DNA from: Halopseudomonas aestusnigri
Lineage (GTDB): Bacteria; Pseudomonadota; Gammaproteobacteria; Pseudomonadales; Pseudomonadaceae
Assembly: GCF_002197985.1 (NCBI RefSeq)
Contig: NZ_NBYK01000005.1
Span: forward strand, 10,091-74,090
Length of the DNA stretch: 64,000 nucleotides
Reading direction: 5' to 3'
A program made the position numbers and the translations under genes. Shown one piece after another: positions 35,847 through 43,849 of this stretch. The notes under the pieces are model-generated. The model searched no databases and was not told where the DNA came from. It worked only from the letters and a program-made list of their open reading frames with translations. Each line of letters opens with the position of its first letter. Position 1 is the stretch's first letter.

Positions 35847-37480
35847 CGCTGATACCAGATCCCACCTACCCCCAGCCGTTGCCGCTGATGCCTGAAGCAT
35901 CCGAGCCCGCGCCCTATCCGGTGCATGTTCTGCCAACACTGCTGCAAGACGCTGCAAGGGCTATCGCTCACCATGTGCAGGCACCCGAAGCCATCGCCGG
36001 GCAATGCGTTATTGGCGTCGCTGCCTACCTGGCTCAAACCCGCGTCAATGCCCCCGCGCTGAATCGCCTGGACGGCATGCCCTGCTCCCTGTTCCTGCTC
36101 ACACTGGCAAACAGCGGCGACCGCAAGAGCGAGTGCCGCCGCCTGGCGTTTCGCGTCATCGACGACGCCGAGCGCGAAGCCCGCAGCGCCTACCGCCAGC
36201 AGTGCAAAGAGATCGAGGACGGGGCGGCACACCTGAAAGGCAAAGCCCGTGATGAGTACCTGGCAGAGCATCCATTGCCGAGTGATCCACGCACGCAATA
36301 CAGCGACGCCACGTTCGAGCCGATTGCAGGCGACTTTATCCGAGGCATGCCGGCTGCCTGCTGGGACACCGACGAAGGCGGCCAGCTGTTTGGTGGTGCA
36401 TCACTGAAAGCCGATACCCGCGCTTCAACACTAGGCGGCCTGGTCAAGGCGTTTGATAGCGGCACCTTTGAACGCACGCGATCACGAGGCAACGTCGAGG
36501 GCTCTGGCGTGGCCTATCACCGCCGCCTAAGCGTTCACCTGCTGGCGCAGGCTGTGACAGTGGCCGAAGCGCTGGACGACCCGCTATTGCAAGGCCAAGG
36601 CTTCCTGCCGCGCTTCCTATTCGCTGACGCCCCGAGCCTGGCCGGTACGCGCCTTTTGACCCCGGACCGCATGCACAGCAGCGCATTTAACGATCCGCGC
36701 CTGCATCGTTTCTGGGACCGCTGCCGGGCCATCATGGCAACCGATGCTGCCATCGACACCGAGACGGGAGAGGTGACACCGCCCACCTTGCAGCCAACCC
36801 CGGCGGCCGAAGAAGTCTGGCGAGAGCATTACAACGCCACCGAAGCCGAACAGAGCACACTAGGCGATCTGGCAGGCGTGCGGCCTTTCGCTGGACGCGC
36901 TGGCGAACTAGCCAGACGCCTAGCCGCCGTCCTCGCCTGTTTTGAGCAGTGCCCAGAGATCACCGACAGCATCATGCAAAGCGCCTGCGCGATAGTCCGC
37001 TACTCGGTTGGTGAGTGGGCGCGCTACACCGAGGGGGAACGCCTTAGCCCTGACCTGAAGCAGGCCGCAGCGTTAATAGCCTGGCTGGTAGAGAAAGATT
37101 GGCAGTCCTTCGATGCCCGGCAACTACAACGAGAAGGCCCCCAATCTGTTCGCCGCAGCGCCAAAGCCCGCGACCGCCTGCTAGCCGTCCTGGTCGAGCA
37201 CCGCTATTTGCTGACCAGCAACGGAAAGCAATTTCAGCTAAACCCCGCTGCGACAACTGCGACACCCGCGACAACGCCCGCCACACCTAGCCCCGGAACG
37301 TGCGACACCTTTGCGACAACCTGCGACAAATCAGAGCCGGCCGACACTTTGTCGCAACCTGTCGCAACTCTGTCGCAACCGTCAAACCCAGTAAACACGG
37401 GACTTGTCGCGGGTGTCGCAAATGTCGCAACCACTTCACGCGAAAAAGAACAGGCCGCCCTGTTTGAGGGGGAGATATGA
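35843..37480 (+). CDS. DUF3987/YfjI-family replication protein
   Basis: A 545-residue protein of the DUF3987 (YfjI) family, recognised by LLTLANSGDRKSECRRLAF (P-loop-like), ACWDTDEGGQLFGG and SVHLLAQAVTVAEALDDPLLQGQGFLPRFLFADAP. Likely an ATPase/helicase partner of the toprim protein in element replication. ATG at 35843 overlaps the toprim stop. The C-terminal 70 residues are an unusual Thr/Ala/Pro-rich repeat (ATTATPATTPATP, then SQPVATLSQP) that looks like a flexible linker or tail. Confidence 0.85.
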   Translation: MTLIPDPTYPQPLPLMPEASEPAPYPVHVLPTLLQDAARAIAHHVQAPEAIAGQCVIGVAAYLAQTRVNAPALNRLDGMPCSLFLLTLANSGDRKSECRRLAFRVIDDAEREARSAYRQQCKEIEDGAAHLKGKARDEYLAEHPLPSDPRTQYSDATFEPIAGDFIRGMPAACWDTDEGGQLFGGASLKADTRASTLGGLVKAFDSGTFERTRSRGNVEGSGVAYHRRLSVHLLAQAVTVAEALDDPLLQGQGFLPRFLFADAPSLAGTRLLTPDRMHSSAFNDPRLHRFWDRCRAIMATDAAIDTETGEVTPPTLQPTPAAEEVWREHYNATEAEQSTLGDLAGVRPFAGRAGELARRLAAVLACFEQCPEITDSIMQSACAIVRYSVGEWARYTEGERLSPDLKQAAALIAWLVEKDWQSFDARQLQREGPQSVRRSAKARDRLLAVLVEHRYLLTSNGKQFQLNPAATTATPATTPATPSPGTCDTFATTCDKSEPADTLSQPVATLSQPSNPVNTGLVAGVANVATTSREKEQAALFEGEI

Positions 37481-38040
37481 GCCCCGCCCACCTGATCGAA
37501 CACGCCCGGCAATCCGGTGTTGTACTGATGCTGATTGGCGACCGCTTGACCTGGAGTGCACCCGAACCACCAACCCCCGATCTGCTGGCCCTACTGCGCG
37601 ACCACAAGCCCGCCGTAATCGAGCACCTGCGCCAGCAGCAACGCACCTGGCTGGAGCGTGTGGCCGCCCTGCTGAACACCACCGCAGATGATCTGCTGGC
37701 GCGTGGATTGATCGACGCCAGCGACATGGCAGAGCAGTACCGGACAGACCCACGACACGCCGCCAAGCTGATCGCCAGCTGCCCGGATTGGCTGGCACTG
37801 GCGCGAGTATGCGGGCAATTGCGGGAGCAGTACGCGCGCGCGCATGCGCGCGTAGGCCCGTTTCGCGAAAGCAACCCCATAAGCGGGAGCAGCAACACCC
37901 GCACCGCTGAATGGACGGCCGCGCGCGACGCCCTGCACCGTCACAGCCTGAGCAGTTGCCCTGCCTGCCATCCGGCGACGGGGCGATACTGCCCGACCGG
38001 CCGGGCACTGCTGGCGCAATACCTGGAGCAGCAGCCATGA
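37477..38040 (+). CDS. TubC_N-like protein with C-terminal Cys motif
   Basis: A 187-residue protein. Residues 1-50 (HLIEHARQSGVVLMLIGDRLTWSAPE, ending VIEHLRQQQ) resemble a TubC N-terminal docking domain, normally seen in NRPS/PKS subunits but also next to mobile-element replication genes. The C terminus has a CPACHPATGRYC cluster that could bind zinc. Function in the element is unknown; perhaps a docking or regulatory partner of the replication proteins. ATGA overlaps on both sides. Confidence 0.7.
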   Translation: MSPAHLIEHARQSGVVLMLIGDRLTWSAPEPPTPDLLALLRDHKPAVIEHLRQQQRTWLERVAALLNTTADDLLARGLIDASDMAEQYRTDPRHAAKLIASCPDWLALARVCGQLREQYARAHARVGPFRESNPISGSSNTRTAEWTAARDALHRHSLSSCPACHPATGRYCPTGRALLAQYLEQQP

Positions 38041-38267
38041 CCATCGACGACGAGATTCGCGCCCACCTGGAGCGCATGGGCGTAGTACCACTGCTGGGCG
38101 GCCTGATACCTGAGCCTGCAACAGCAGAGATGCTTGGCTATGCACCGTCCTGGCTGCGCCGGCTAGCCGCTGCCGGCACCCCGCCCCTGCCCTATGTGCG
38201 CAGAGGGAATCGGCGCTTTTACAGAATCGACGACATACGACGCTTTGTGACTGAAACCAACGAATGA
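38037..38267 (+). CDS. MerR/excisionase-like HTH protein
   Basis: A 76-residue protein with a helix-turn-helix of MerR/Xis type (ATAEMLGYAPSWLRRLAAAG, PPLPYVRRGNRRFYRIDDIRRFV). A second small DNA-binding protein in the element besides AlpA; it could be the excisionase or a late regulator. Start overlaps the previous stop. Confidence 0.8.
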   Translation: MTIDDEIRAHLERMGVVPLLGGLIPEPATAEMLGYAPSWLRRLAAAGTPPLPYVRRGNRRFYRIDDIRRFVTETNE

Positions 38268-38349
38268 CGCCCGAGAACGCCCTACCAGCAGAGCAGCAAC
38301 GGGCCTAATTTGGGCTTATCGGGCTTTTTCATCAGATAGAGGACAGCGA

Positions 38350-38628
38350 ATGACCAGTGCAGCACCAACCAGAGGCCGCCAAGCGAGAGCCACCAAAGCC
38401 GAAGTAACCAATGCCTGGCGCCGCATTCGCGACGCTGCCGAGGATGGCAGCTTGCTCGGTAGCGCCCTGCTGATCGCACTCAGTGAAGGCAAACCGTTTG
38501 CGCACGCTGATGGCGGCATCCTCAACCTGCCCGGTCATGGCGGCTGGGTAGGCGATCCAGCCGACCCCGGCGAGACAATCCGGGCAGCTATTCAAGCCGG
38601 CACTACCACCCGGGGCGGCGACCAATGA
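38350..38628 (+). CDS. hypothetical protein, element-borne
   Basis: A 92-residue protein (MTSAAPTRGRQARATKAEVT) with a basic N terminus and an [28 protein letters not shown] helical segment. No family recognised. The stop overlaps the next start. Confidence 0.65.
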   Translation: MTSAAPTRGRQARATKAEVTNAWRRIRDAAEDGSLLGSALLIALSEGKPFAHADGGILNLPGHGGWVGDPADPGETIRAAIQAGTTTRGGDQ

Positions 38629-38774
38629 GCACACCCAGGGCGGCGATCAAAAGCATTCGCGACTATGAGCAGTTCCTCAAGGTCCGAGGCTTTAGCTGCC
38701 GAGAGGCAAAGATTCTGGCGCGCGCCTGGCGCACGCTCGAGCCACCAGCGCAGGGGGAGGGTTTTCGGGCATAG
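38625..38774 (+). CDS. small hypothetical protein, element-borne
   Basis: A 49-residue protein (MSTPRAAIKSIRDYEQFLKV, then RGFSCREAKILARAWRTLE). ATG at 38625 overlaps the preceding stop by 4 bp, which supports translation. The sequence RDYEQFLKVRGFSCREAKILA resembles small proteins encoded before phage capsid genes, but I cannot name it. Confidence 0.6.
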   Translation: MSTPRAAIKSIRDYEQFLKVRGFSCREAKILARAWRTLEPPAQGEGFRA

Positions 38775-38830
38775 GGCTGCCCCAGTTTCGCGACTCCCCT
38801 GCGCGGGCCTCCCGAGTCGCGAAACAGCCC
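38774..38830. terminator. strong hairpin before the capsid gene
   Basis: GTTTCGCGACTC (38785-38796) pairs perfectly with 38814-38825, extended by GGGCTG/CAGCCC at the base. It starts at the stop codon of the preceding gene, and no T-run follows. It may attenuate read-through or form a structured 5' leader of the capsid message within the 254-bp gap 38775-39028. Confidence 0.55.
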
Positions 38831-39028
38831 AGGGACAATGACCGCTTGAGTCACCCGTAGCAGTACATCGAGCAAGGCATAGGGGGCGGCACCGGGAAGG
38901 TGCTGCCGGCCCCCTTCGACGAAGGAGCCGCGGCGAGAGGTCGCGAACCACCCGAACTGATTGCTGGCGTGAGGCCTGGCGGCATCGGGAGTCGCTGAAC
39001 ACTCAATCCCCAACTGAAGGACACCACC

Positions 39029-40159
39029 ATGCCTACAGACCTGAAAGACGTACAAGCAGTGGCCGAAGCCCTCGGCCAGAAGTTCGACCAGTTCAAAGCC
39101 AAGCAAGACGAGCGTTACGACCTCATCGAGAAGGAACTGGTTACCCTGAAGCGCCCCGGAAGCATTGCCGAAGGTCGCAAATCGCAAGCGAGCAGCGAAG
39201 GCAAATCAGCCCTGCGCACCTACATCAAGAGCGGCGACGACAGCGGCCTGATCGAGCTGCAAGGCAAAGCCATGTCTATCGGATCAGATCCGGATGGCGG
39301 CTATGCTGTGCCCGAGTATCTCGACCAAGAGGTGGAGAGCCTGGAGCTCGACGCATCAGCCATTGCCCGCCTGGCGCGAACCGTCACCACCGCAGGCCCG
39401 AACTACAAGAAGGTGATTAACCTGCGCGGCACAACCTCTGGCTGGGTCGGAGAAACTGACGGCCGCCCCGAAACGGGCACCCCGCAGCTCGCGATTATCG
39501 ATATTCCGGTAGGCGAGTTGTACGCCAACCCGAAGTTGACCCAAGCGATGATCGACGACGCCATGTTCGACGCCGAGAACTACATCACCACCGAGATTGG
39601 CGACGAGTTCTCCGACCAACTGGGCGCGGCGCTGTTCAACGGCGACGGCACCAACAAGCCGACCGGCATCCTCACGAAGACCATCACCGCAGAGGCCGAC
39701 GGCGTTCGCGCATTCGGTAGCCTGCAATCGGTCGAGTCGGAGACCGCTGGAGCGATTGGGTTCGACGACCTCAAGAACCTGAAAGCCGCCCTTCGCGCCA
39801 AGTACCGAACCGGTGCCGCCTGGATCATGAACGACAACACCGCCCTGGTGCTGAGCAAGATCAAGGACAACAACGACGACTATGTGTGGCGCGATGCAGT
39901 GGCGGAAGGCGAGCCCGACACCCTGTTCGGTTACCCGGTCGAGATCGACGAGAACGCACCGGACATTGCGGCCGGCGCATACCCTGTCCTGTTCGGCAAC
40001 TTCCAGCGGGGCTACTACATCGTGCGCCGAACTGGCCGCCGCCTGCTGCGCGATCCGTTCACCAGCAAGCCATACGTTAACTTCTACACGACCGAGCGTG
40101 TAGGCGGTGACGTGGTGAACAGCGAGTGCATCAAGCTGCTGAAGGTCAAAGCGTCGTAA
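39029..40159 (+). CDS. HK97-fold major capsid protein
   Basis: A 376-residue phage major capsid protein. An N-terminal coiled delta-type region (about 5-60) is followed by the HK97-fold core with hallmarks SDPDGGYAVPEYLDQEVESL, TSGWVGETDGRPETGTP, ELYANPKLTQAMIDDA, LFNGDGTNKPTGIL and GNFQRGYYIVRRTGRRLLRDP. Length and motifs look intact. It is the only virion gene of the element. No protease, portal or terminase accompanies it, so it may redirect or resize a helper phage's capsids. ATG at 39029 with GAAGGA upstream. Confidence 0.93.
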   Translation: MPTDLKDVQAVAEALGQKFDQFKAKQDERYDLIEKELVTLKRPGSIAEGRKSQASSEGKSALRTYIKSGDDSGLIELQGKAMSIGSDPDGGYAVPEYLDQEVESLELDASAIARLARTVTTAGPNYKKVINLRGTTSGWVGETDGRPETGTPQLAIIDIPVGELYANPKLTQAMIDDAMFDAENYITTEIGDEFSDQLGAALFNGDGTNKPTGILTKTITAEADGVRAFGSLQSVESETAGAIGFDDLKNLKAALRAKYRTGAAWIMNDNTALVLSKIKDNNDDYVWRDAVAEGEPDTLFGYPVEIDENAPDIAAGAYPVLFGNFQRGYYIVRRTGRRLLRDPFTSKPYVNFYTTERVGGDVVNSECIKLLKVKAS

Positions 40160-40166
40160 AGGTGAC

Positions 40167-40190
40167 GGGGGCAGGCAATCTGCCCCCTTT
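40167..40190 (+). terminator. terminator after the capsid gene
   Basis: GGGGGCA (40167-40173) pairs with TGCCCCC (40181-40187), followed by TTT, 7 bp after the capsid stop. Confidence 0.8.
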
Positions 40191-40958
40191 CCTGATGCCG
40201 CAGCAGGCGTCATAACGGGACACCGCCCCGCATCAAAACCAGCCCTTCCTGCATTTCTGCGAAAACACTGCACACCAAGCACGGCGCGGCCTGTAGCCGA
40301 TTCCTGCATTTCTGCACTGAGAGGATGCAGGAACACATTCGGCAGCATGATCCATATCTGGATCACTCGCCCCGCCAACAGTGCGCCTATCGAGCAGCCA
40401 CTATATCTAGGCCCAGCCAGCAGGCTTTACCACCACTGGAGGTAAAGGCCTAGCAAACGCTGACCTGTCCGCATCGCGTGCGGACACATCGAGCCAAGCC
40501 CCGCGCCCCGGTCAATGGGTCCTCCCGGCCACCCCTGCCCCGAGGGTAATTCGGGCCCCGCCATCACGCTATGTACGACAAAAATGCAGAGGTTGGTTGT
40601 TGTGTTGTCAGCGCGATGAAACGCGCATGGAAGACGGCCTGCATGCCGTCGATATGCCAACCAACGCCTGGTATGACAACGAGCCAAGCCCCAAAGACGA
40701 ATCGGTGCCGACGCGACGCTGTGCGCGGTGGCTTGGACGCCTACACCGCTGGACGGCTAGCGTCACGGATCTGGAACAGGGAGGGGGGAGGCAAAAAGCT
40801 GGAGCTCTGGATATCCCGAACGACGGGGGGAACCGTTTTTATGTTTCCGCAAAATTCGCATTCTGGAAATTATGGGCAGACCACGCAAATCGACGCCCTG
40901 GGGACCTCGGATTTCCACAAAATTCGTATTACCGAGAGAACGGCTTTCCGCCAACCAA
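40191..40958. other. structured non-coding tail of the element
   Basis: No convincing gene. TTCCTGCATTTCTGC occurs twice (40246-40260, 40301-40315), with an inverted TGCAGGAA at 40325-40332. Hairpins follow: CTAGGCC..TTTACC with GGTAAAGGCCTAG (about 40407-40453), GTCCGCA/TGCGGAC (40468-40486) and CCCCGA/TCGGGG (40538-40556). Two imperfect 19-bp direct repeats (TTTCCGCAAAATTCGCATT near 40848, TTTCCACAAAATTCGTATT near 40911) lie near the end. A replication origin, packaging site or small RNA could lie here. Confidence 0.5.
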
Positions 40959-40981
40959 ATGGGGGATCAAGTGGGGGAACA
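40959..40981 (+). repeat. integrase arm-type repeats, right end (2 copies)
   Basis: ATGGGGGATCA (40959-40969) and GTGGGGGAACA (40971-40981), same orientation as the three left-end copies. They mark the right internal end of the element. Confidence 0.7.
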
Positions 40982-40992
40982 GCGAAACCCAA

Positions 40993-41023
40993 AAACAACA
41001 AAGCCCCGATATACGGGGCTTTG
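40993..41023 (-). terminator. element-supplied terminator of tRNA-Ser
   Basis: AAAGCCCCG/CGGGGCTTT (about 41000-41022) with a 5-base loop, followed on the minus strand by TTGTTTTT. It lies 12 bp past the tRNA 3' end, inside the element, and so replaces the chromosomal terminator displaced to 31142-31180. Confidence 0.88.
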
Positions 41024-41034
41024 AGGTCGAATAG

Positions 41035-41124
41035 TGGCGGAGAGTCAGGGATTCGAACCCTGGGTACGGTTGCCCGTACAACGGATTTCGAATCCGTCCC
41101 ATTCGACCACTCTGGCAACTCTCC
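41035..41124 (-). tRNA. tRNA-Ser(CGA)
   Basis: A 90-base class II tRNA with acceptor GGAGAGT/ACTCTCC, D arm, anticodon loop TTCGAAA (anticodon CGA), long variable arm, T arm GGGTTCGAATCCC and encoded CCA. The gene is intact. Its 3' 14 bp are the att core of the integrated element. Confidence 0.97.
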
Positions 41125-41169
41125 AAGTCGGCGCGCATCTTACCAGCATTCGCGGGCAGGACGGAAGCC

Positions 41170-41883
41170 TTACGGCAGCGGTACGCCCAAGCGATGGGCA
41201 ACTTCTTCGTAGGCTTCGATCACGCCGCCAAGGCCCTGGCGGAAGCGATCCTTATCCATCTTCTTGCGGGTTTCCTTGTCCCACAGGCGGCAACCGTCCG
41301 GGCTGAACTCATCGCCCAGGACGATTTCGCCCTTGAACAGGCCGAATTCCAGTTTGAAGTCGACCAGAAGCAGGCCGGCAGCGTCAAACAAGCCCTTGAG
41401 GATGTCGTTGATCTTGAGGGTCAGTTCCTGCATGCGCGCCAATTGTTCAGCGGTCGCCCAGCCGAAGGTGACAACGTGCGACTGATTGATGAAAGGGTCG
41501 CCCTTGGCGTCGTCTTTCAGGAACAGTTCGAAGGTCGGCGGCGTCAGGGCCATGCCCTCTTCCACACCCAGGCGCTTGACCAGGCTGCCGGCGGCGAAGT
41601 TACGCACGACGCATTCGACCGGGATCATGTCGAGCTTTTTGACCAGGCATTCGTTGTCCGACAGCAGGGCGTCGAACTGGGTCGGAATACCCGCTTCTTC
41701 CAGCTTCTGCATGATGAACGCGTTGAAGCGGTTGTTGACCATGCCCTTGCGATCGAGCTGTTCGATCTTCTTCCCATCAAAGGCGGAGGTGTCGTTGCGG
41801 AACAGCAGGACCAAGCGATCCGGATCATCGGTGGTGTACACCGACTTGGCTTTACCACGATAGAGTTCGTTACGTTTTTCCAT
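41170..41883 (-). CDS. purC: SAICAR synthetase (phosphoribosylaminoimidazole-succinocarboxamide synthase)
   Basis: A 237-residue enzyme that joins CAIR and aspartate with ATP in purine synthesis. Hallmarks: [45 protein letters not shown], and [31 protein letters not shown]. Normal length for the bacterial enzyme. Start at 41883 (ATG, GGGAGC upstream). Follows the MBL hydrolase gene on the same strand, in the conserved dapA-bamC-hydrolase-purC order. Confidence 0.97.
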   Translation of the reverse strand: MEKRNELYRGKAKSVYTTDDPDRLVLLFRNDTSAFDGKKIEQLDRKGMVNNRFNAFIMQKLEEAGIPTQFDALLSDNECLVKKLDMIPVECVVRNFAAGSLVKRLGVEEGMALTPPTFELFLKDDAKGDPFINQSHVVTFGWATAEQLARMQELTLKINDILKGLFDAAGLLLVDFKLEFGLFKGEIVLGDEFSPDGCRLWDKETRKKMDKDRFRQGLGGVIEAYEEVAHRLGVPLP

Positions 41884-41919
41884 TATCGGCTCCCGCTGTC
41901 CGCAACATGGTGATGGGTG

Positions 41920-42681
41920 TTACTCGATGGTCTGCCAGGGCAGCCCTTGATTCTGATGTGCCATAAGCAGGTTGCCGGACCAATCGGTCAGGGCCTCCTG
42001 CATGGCGGCCAGAGCGAGCTCGGGCCGATTATTCTTTTCGCTGATATGGGCCACGGCAATATGCTGCAAACGCTCGCGGCCGCCGGCAATGCGCAGAAAT
42101 CCGGCCGCCTGCTGATTGCTCAGGTGGCCCAGATCACCGCCTACACGCGCTTTCAGGAAGGCCGGATAGGGGCCGACCGACAGCATGTGCGGATCATAGT
42201 TGGCTTCGAGAAAAAGCGCATCCAGATCGGCGTAATGTTCAACGATCCAGGGGGTAATGGTGCCAGTATCGGTCAGCACGCCGAAGCGCCGCCGGCCGTC
42301 GTCAAAGATGTACTGACAGGGCTCACGCGCATCGTGGGGCACGGCAACCGGGGTAATCTCCAGATCGCCAATCTCGAAGCGCCCGTGCAGATCGACCCAG
42401 CGCAGATCCAGGCCCTCTTCGCGCAGCTCAAAGCCGGTACCGGGGGTAAGGTATACCGGCAAGCCATAGCGGCGTGCCAGCTTGCCGACCCCCTGGATAT
42501 GATCGCTGTGCTCGTGGGTGACAACAATGGCGCTCAGTTGGTCGCCCCGCAGACCGGCTTCAGCGAGGCGCTGCTCGGTGGCCCGCAGGCTGAAACCGCA
42601 ATCCACCAGCACCCGAGTGGCACCCTGTTCAATCAGGGTGCCGTTACCACGACTGCCACTACCGAGGGAGCAATAGCGCAC
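41920..42681 (-). CDS. metallo-beta-lactamase-fold hydrolase
   Basis: A 253-residue YycJ/VicX-type MBL-fold protein with LGSGSRGNGTLIEQG at the N terminus and the metal motif THEHSDHIQGV. It probably acts as a metal-dependent phosphodiesterase or nuclease; its substrate is unknown. Overlaps the end of bamC by 23 bp and is conserved between bamC and purC in Pseudomonas. Confidence 0.9.
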   Translation of the reverse strand: MRYCSLGSGSRGNGTLIEQGATRVLVDCGFSLRATEQRLAEAGLRGDQLSAIVVTHEHSDHIQGVGKLARRYGLPVYLTPGTGFELREEGLDLRWVDLHGRFEIGDLEITPVAVPHDAREPCQYIFDDGRRRFGVLTDTGTITPWIVEHYADLDALFLEANYDPHMLSVGPYPAFLKARVGGDLGHLSNQQAAGFLRIAGGRERLQHIAVAHISEKNNRPELALAAMQEALTDWSGNLLMAHQNQGLPWQTIE

Positions 42682-43813
42682 CGCCGTTGGACCCCTCGTT
42701 CAAGCCGCGCTGAATGCGCTCCAGCAGGTCGCGCGCGCGTGCCGAATCTGCCGCTGTTTCAATGCCGGCATCGACACTGACTTCAATCCGGTTGGAGGAC
42801 GGGGTCAGGCGCACCTGCAGCTGATTCTCGTCAGCTACCTGTTGCTCGGCTTCATCGTCACCACCGAACCAGCGGGCGAAGAAGCCCGGCTCTTCCTTCT
42901 CGGAGCGGGTCCGATCCAGGTCAACATAGTAGACACCGGAGCTGCGATTGTAGTCGGTCACAAGGACATCGGCGCGAGCCAGGGCCTCGCCAACATCGGC
43001 CCAGGCGCGGTTAAAGTCGGCGCTGATGTACAGGACGCTGTTGCCTGCGCCGTCCTGCTCGAGGCTGTTCTCAACCGGACCACTGTTGATGATGCTCGAG
43101 ACCAGAGCACTACCGCCAGCGCTAACGCTCTGGTTGAGATAAGTTTCCAGCTCGGCCAGCAGACCACGCTCGAAGTTGGGGTTATCGGAACGCGCCGGCC
43201 ACTGGCTGTCACTGTCGCCAATGTCCCGGTTCTGATGGATCACCTTGATCTCGCTGGTGCCGGCGTTGACGCCCGGTTCCAGGCGAACACGGAAGCGTTG
43301 CTCCTCATCGTCCACCCGGCGGCCATCCTCAAGCAGCGGCATCATGCGACGCACCAGCGGATTACCGGCAGCCTCACCGAAGTTGACCCACTCGGTGGAG
43401 AACTCGCTGAGCGCAGCGTCCTGCTCGGCCATGGGCACCCGATAATCGGACCAGAAGCGTGCCAGCAGCGGCCAGACTTCGTTGGCAGGCAGCTGAGCCA
43501 CCAGCCAGCGTGAGCTGCCCTGCTGCTGCAGAGCAAAGGCCGAGCTGTCGGCGCTGGCCAGCATCGGGCGTGGGCGCGGCGTTTCAAAGCCGTCTTCTCC
43601 GGCCGGCGCAGCTGCTACCTGGCCCGGCACCGGCAGCAGATCGCCAATGGAACGCGTTTGCAGATCTGCCGGGATAGTCATCCGCGGTGCGACCTCGGCC
43701 TGCTGATAGTCACTGCCACGATCACGGAAAAATCCGTTGTCGCCCATCAGATACCCACAGCCGCTCAGGCTGGCCAATACCCCCAGAGTCAGTGCACTCA
43801 GCACAGGCTTCAT
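42659..43813 (-). CDS. bamC: outer-membrane assembly lipoprotein BamC
   Basis: A 384-residue lipoprotein of the BAM complex, which inserts beta-barrel proteins. Lipoprotein signal MKPVLSALTLGVLASLSGC with lipidation Cys19, then the unstructured BamD-binding stretch (GSDYQQAEVAPRMTIPADL) and two helix-grip domains. ATG at 43813 is chosen at the signal peptide with AAGGAA upstream. Lies between dapA and the MBL hydrolase. Confidence 0.93.
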   Translation of the reverse strand: MKPVLSALTLGVLASLSGCGYLMGDNGFFRDRGSDYQQAEVAPRMTIPADLQTRSIGDLLPVPGQVAAAPAGEDGFETPRPRPMLASADSSAFALQQQGSSRWLVAQLPANEVWPLLARFWSDYRVPMAEQDAALSEFSTEWVNFGEAAGNPLVRRMMPLLEDGRRVDDEEQRFRVRLEPGVNAGTSEIKVIHQNRDIGDSDSQWPARSDNPNFERGLLAELETYLNQSVSAGGSALVSSIINSGPVENSLEQDGAGNSVLYISADFNRAWADVGEALARADVLVTDYNRSSGVYYVDLDRTRSEKEEPGFFARWFGGDDEAEQQVADENQLQVRLTPSSNRIEVSVDAGIETAADSARARDLLERIQRGLNEGSNGGALLLPR

Positions 43814-43849
43814 AAACGTTTCCTTGGTCAACAGGTCTTCCCGGTTAGA

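Larger units (their letters stand above)
31182..41048. mobile_element. satellite-like integrative element in tRNA-Ser(CGA)
   Basis: A 9.9-kb element bounded by 14-bp direct repeats (TGGCGGAGAGTCAG), the right one being the 3' end of tRNA-Ser. It encodes an integrase, an AlpA-type regulator, toprim and DUF3987 replication proteins, several small unknown genes and one HK97-type capsid protein. All genes are on the plus strand and many overlap by ATGA. No portal, protease, terminase, tail or lysis gene is present, so it cannot be an intact prophage. A phage satellite that uses a helper is the best interpretation. A decayed prophage is the alternative, but the ordered overlapping genes argue against decay. 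Confidence 0.85.

Noticed and set aside
31182-41048. Ordinary complete prophage
   Set aside because: No portal, protease, terminase, tail, lysis or repressor genes are present in 9.9 kb; only the capsid gene is phage structural.
40571-41212. Frames in the tail of the satellite, including 40872-41024 starting MGRPRKSTPWGPR
   Set aside because: The MGRPRK start faintly recalls small terminase subunits, but the frame ends in the tRNA terminator after 50 codons and the longer frames run through the tRNA gene, so none is supported.
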